Below are positions 6,109-8,182 of a stretch of DNA of 8,182 nucleotides, piece after piece (the stretch's first letter is position 1; each line of letters opens with the position of its first letter). The DNA lies in contig CALCOP010000004.1 of the NCBI GenBank assembly GCA_937897365.1, positions 1 through 8,182 of the forward strand, given 5' to 3'. This DNA comes from an uncultured euryarchaeote. Lineage in GTDB: Archaea > Thermoplasmatota > Poseidoniia > Poseidoniales > Poseidoniaceae. The translations under genes and the position numbers were made by a program. Below the pieces are notes generated by a model. It saw only the letters and a program-made list of their open reading frames with translations. It did no database searches and was not told where the DNA came from.

Positions 6109-6110
6109 CT

Positions 6111-7130
6111 TCACATTTCTTGTTCTTTACTGCTGGTCCAGACTAATACTGCATAAGCAATGTGAATCATCGGAACAAAGCCAAGAACAATCCCATACAA
6201 CATTCCCTCTGACATCTGCGCACCGGAACCGGAAACCCAGAACATAATGACCAGCATGACAATCAAAAACAGAGGCATTGCGACTGCAACAACAATGTAG
6301 GATTCTGCCAGTAAAGCGATTGATTCCAAGAACATCTGGAGACGTGTTCTGTTCTCACGCATGTAGTGTTCAGCGCGATTTAGGAAATACAATTTCAATT
6401 GACCACCAGCAGTCAGCGTACCAACCATCCCTTGGAAGAACTCAGTTAACCACACAGATGCAGCACGATCGACACTCATCTTCATCGCCGTAATCAGGTC
6501 ATAACCCAAAAGAGTCACGTCCCGGTAGACCATGGCAGCATCATCTGCAACGTCTCCATAGATTTCCTTATTCATGGCAAGAGATCTAAAAATCTTGGAT
6601 GGTGTTGCATTTGCTGCAGACATTGCAGCAGTGTATGATGCAGCGTAAGGAAGGTATTTTTCAATCATGTCTCCACGTCGAGCAGCTTCTCGTTTTGCTC
6701 CGTTTTTGTTGTAAGTAAAAGCGAAGTAAGGAACGACGAGGCCACCAATGGCAACGATGAGAACTTTGAGGAATGGCGGGAATACTTGGTATGCGAATCC
6801 ATCACAACCATTACCAGGTTTGGATGGATCGATTAAATCTTGATTCCAATACTCCCATTCGAAGCAATAGTTCACAGTTGATGCATCTTGTATGCCTTCC
6901 CAATACGCAATGATTCCAATGTCTGGGATGAAGAAGAGCGATACGAAAGCCCAAGAGATGAGTGTGATGGCAATCGTCGTCATAATCGCAGTAGCGAGGT
7001 AGACTTCAGGCATCATCGGCATTGAACCTTTGACAAGGCTTTCAGACAATTCTTTGTCACGGCGAGCGCGCTTACGGAGTAAACGACCGAGGATGCGGTT
7101 ACATATCCTCTGCCATGTGGTCAAGTCCAT
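6111..7130 (-). CDS. TadC/FlaJ-like pilus platform protein 1
   Basis: This is a T2SSF-family membrane protein, 339 residues from the ATG at 7130. The N-terminus is a basic cytoplasmic stretch (RILGRLLRKRARR), followed by membrane segment 1 (about 44-66). A 50-residue extracytoplasmic loop rich in Trp/Tyr carries two cysteines (C89, C109). Segment 2 (119-139) is followed by the T2SSF domain (about 151-275) and two closing segments (about 274-299 and 308-331). Within the domain are EKYLPYAASYTAAMSAA and QGMVGTLTAGGQL. With the second TadC-like protein it probably forms the platform for the adjacent ATPase, like TadB/TadC pairs. A TTG at 7157 overlaps the ATPase stop and would add nine residues. 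The ATG at 7130 is preferred because GGAAGTGA lies four bases upstream of it. The stop at 6111 is 14 bases before the next gene. Confidence 0.87.
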   Translation of the reverse strand: MDLTTWQRICNRILGRLLRKRARRDKELSESLVKGSMPMMPEVYLATAIMTTIAITLISWAFVSLFFIPDIGIIAYWEGIQDASTVNYCFEWEYWNQDLIDPSKPGNGCDGFAYQVFPPFLKVLIVAIGGLVVPYFAFTYNKNGAKREAARRGDMIEKYLPYAASYTAAMSAANATPSKIFRSLAMNKEIYGDVADDAAMVYRDVTLLGYDLITAMKMSVDRAASVWLTEFFQGMVGTLTAGGQLKLYFLNRAEHYMRENRTRLQMFLESIALLAESYIVVAVAMPLFLIVMLVIMFWVSGSGAQMSEGMLYGIVLGFVPMIHIAYAVLVWTSSKEQEM

Positions 7131-7134
7131 TGCT

Positions 7135-7142
7135 TCACTTCC
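7135..7142 (-). promoter_or_regulatory. Shine-Dalgarno site of TadC-like 1
   Basis: The minus strand reads GGAAGTGA, AGCA, ATG. This is one mismatch from GGAGGTGA with the same four-base spacer as its neighbours, and it favours the ATG at 7130 over the TTG at 7157. Confidence 0.65.
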
Positions 7143-7153
7143 ATGTATTGCTT

Positions 7154-8182
7154 TCAACGAAGTCCATCAACACGTGCCAAAATTTCAGTTGGTCGCACAT
7201 AGTATTCAGTTACAATTTGAGACACTTGGTCAGCTTTTCGGATGTCGTTCAGAACCATCCACTCCAAAATCCGCTTACGTGTGCGCAATTCTCGGCGCAT
7301 ATCGTCTTGAGAATAATTGAGTTTAACCATGATTTTTTCCAAAACATACGACTTGCCGCTAAAGATGAAGTCATCGGTATTAACATCCCAACGGAATACT
7401 TCATTGGTAATGATTTCCAGTGAGTTCGGGTCAATTCCGACAATCTCTACCAGTTGCTTCGTTCTACGAACACGCTTTCCGTTGATACGGGTCTGAATTT
7501 GAATAGAACAGGCTTCCAGTGCTGGTAAAAGAACACGCGGGATATCAATTGGTTTGTTTTCTAATCGGTGGACAAGTGAGGGAACGGAGTCTGCGTGAAC
7601 AGTTGAATATGCACAGTGACCTGTTGCCATGGCTTGGAACAGAACGTAGGCTTCTGCACCACGTATCTCACCAACAATGATGTATTCTGGCCGCTCACGA
7701 AGTGCTGCCTTGAGCAACTCGAACTCACCAATAACACCCTCTGTTGACTCTCCTCCGAAACCTTGTCGAGTCAAACCAGGAACCCAGTTTGGTTGAGGGA
7801 TGTTCACTTCACGTGTTGATTCGATGGAGACAATTTTCATTTGCCATGGTATGAAAATACACATTGCGTTCAGTGTTGTCGTCTTGCCGGATGCAGTTCC
7901 TCCGACAAACAACATTGGGACTTCATTTTGGAATCCAATCCAAAGATAGGCTACCATGAGCGAGGACATTGTGCGGAAAGCGACAATATCTGCAGGTGAG
8001 AACGGGTCGTCTTTGAATCGTCGAATACAGAATGCTGAACCACGTGTTGAGATTTCATGACCGAGTTTCATGACAATTCTTGAACCATCCATAAGGGTCG
8101 CGTCAAGCAGTGGGTCAGCAACGGAAATGTGTTTTCCACATCGTTGGGCCAATTTTATGACATACGATTCCAATTCATCATC
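7154..8182 (-). CDS. type II/IV secretion (TadA/FlaI-like) pilus assembly ATPase, C-terminal part (5' end outside window)
   Basis: This cytoplasmic hexameric ATPase hydrolyses ATP to drive pilin assembly. The frame is open through the window edge, giving 342 visible residues. Family members of this type are usually 500 or more, so much of the N-terminal half is missing. The TTG at 8171-8173 is only a codon inside the frame. Motifs (visible numbering) are LDATLMDGSRI (26-36), CIRRFKDDPFSPADIV (52-67), Walker A GGTASGKTT (94-102), the Asp-box region IESTRE (120-125), Walker B IIVGEIRG (168-175) with catalytic E172, and the His box ATGHCAYSTVHADS (186-199). GGTASGKTT is typical of archaeal FlaI/GspE-like ATPases. 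The Asp box normally reads IEDTRE, so its Asp is Ser here. It is followed at 23 bases by two TadC-like genes, which fits a non-archaellum archaeal type IV pilus. The absence of visible fla/arl accessory genes is consistent but not decisive, because the upstream part is cut off. Confidence 0.93.
   Translation of the reverse strand, partial: DDELESYVIKLAQRCGKHISVADPLLDATLMDGSRIVMKLGHEISTRGSAFCIRRFKDDPFSPADIVAFRTMSSLMVAYLWIGFQNEVPMLFVGGTASGKTTTLNAMCIFIPWQMKIVSIESTREVNIPQPNWVPGLTRQGFGGESTEGVIGEFELLKAALRERPEYIIVGEIRGAEAYVLFQAMATGHCAYSTVHADSVPSLVHRLENKPIDIPRVLLPALEACSIQIQTRINGKRVRRTKQLVEIVGIDPNSLEIITNEVFRWDVNTDDFIFSGKSYVLEKIMVKLNYSQDDMRRELRTRKRILEWMVLNDIRKADQVSQIVTEYYVRPTEILARVDGLR

Noticed and set aside
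3622..8182. Reading the secretion operon as an archaellum (fla/arl) locus
   Set aside because: There are two separate TadC-like proteins instead of one FlaJ, and no FlaH, FlaG/F or flagellin-like gene in the visible part. A non-archaellum type IV pilus fits better, though the upstream part is outside the window.
1..8182. Search by eye for tRNA, rRNA, CRISPR arrays, insertion sequences, attachment sites or long repeats
   Set aside because: Nearly all bases are accounted for by coding sequence. No regularly spaced repeats, transposase-like proteins or cloverleaf-like segments were seen.

Overview
The window most resembles an uncultured planktonic euryarchaeon, such as Marine Group II/III (Poseidoniia) or a relative. 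This is inferred from three things: an archaeal-type pilus cluster (FlaI/TadA-like ATPase, two TadC/FlaJ-like proteins and small membrane proteins with haloarchaeal-like N-termini), acyl-CoA catabolic enzymes of the kind aerobic marine archaea carry, and very tight gene packing at moderate GC. No rRNA or taxonomic marker gene is present, so the assignment rests on gene content only.

Layout. Positions 1-581 (+) hold the C-terminal two thirds of a 3-hydroxyacyl-CoA dehydrogenase. It converges on a two-gene minus-strand operon: an aldehyde dehydrogenase (1403-2839) followed by a crotonase-fold enoyl-CoA isomerase/hydratase (605-1393). A 120-base divergent region, containing a perfect 7-bp inverted repeat, separates this operon from a plus-strand P-loop kinase of the 2-phosphoglycerate kinase type (about 2960-3625). 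The kinase stop codon overlaps, tail to tail in a TTAA, the stop codon of a five-gene minus-strand pilus operon that fills 3622-8182. In transcription order that operon is: secretion ATPase (start outside the window), TadC-like protein 1, TadC-like protein 2 with a large extracytoplasmic domain, and two small single-pass membrane proteins that are candidate pilins or minor pilins. There is no gene-free stretch above 300 bases, and I saw no tRNA, rRNA, CRISPR array or insertion sequence.

How the genes work together. The dehydrogenase and the crotonase could act on successive acyl-CoA intermediates, in beta-oxidation or in the lower part of a phenylacetate-like route. The crotonase lacks both hydratase glutamates but keeps the PaaG-type aspartate. 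The aldehyde dehydrogenase could feed acids into such a route. The pilus genes form a complete inner machine: the ATPase drives two polytopic platform proteins, and the small proteins are possible fibre or tip subunits. Translation starts in the minus-strand operons follow a consistent Shine-Dalgarno rule (GGAGGTGA-like, four bases, ATG). This moves several starts away from the longest-ORF start codons.
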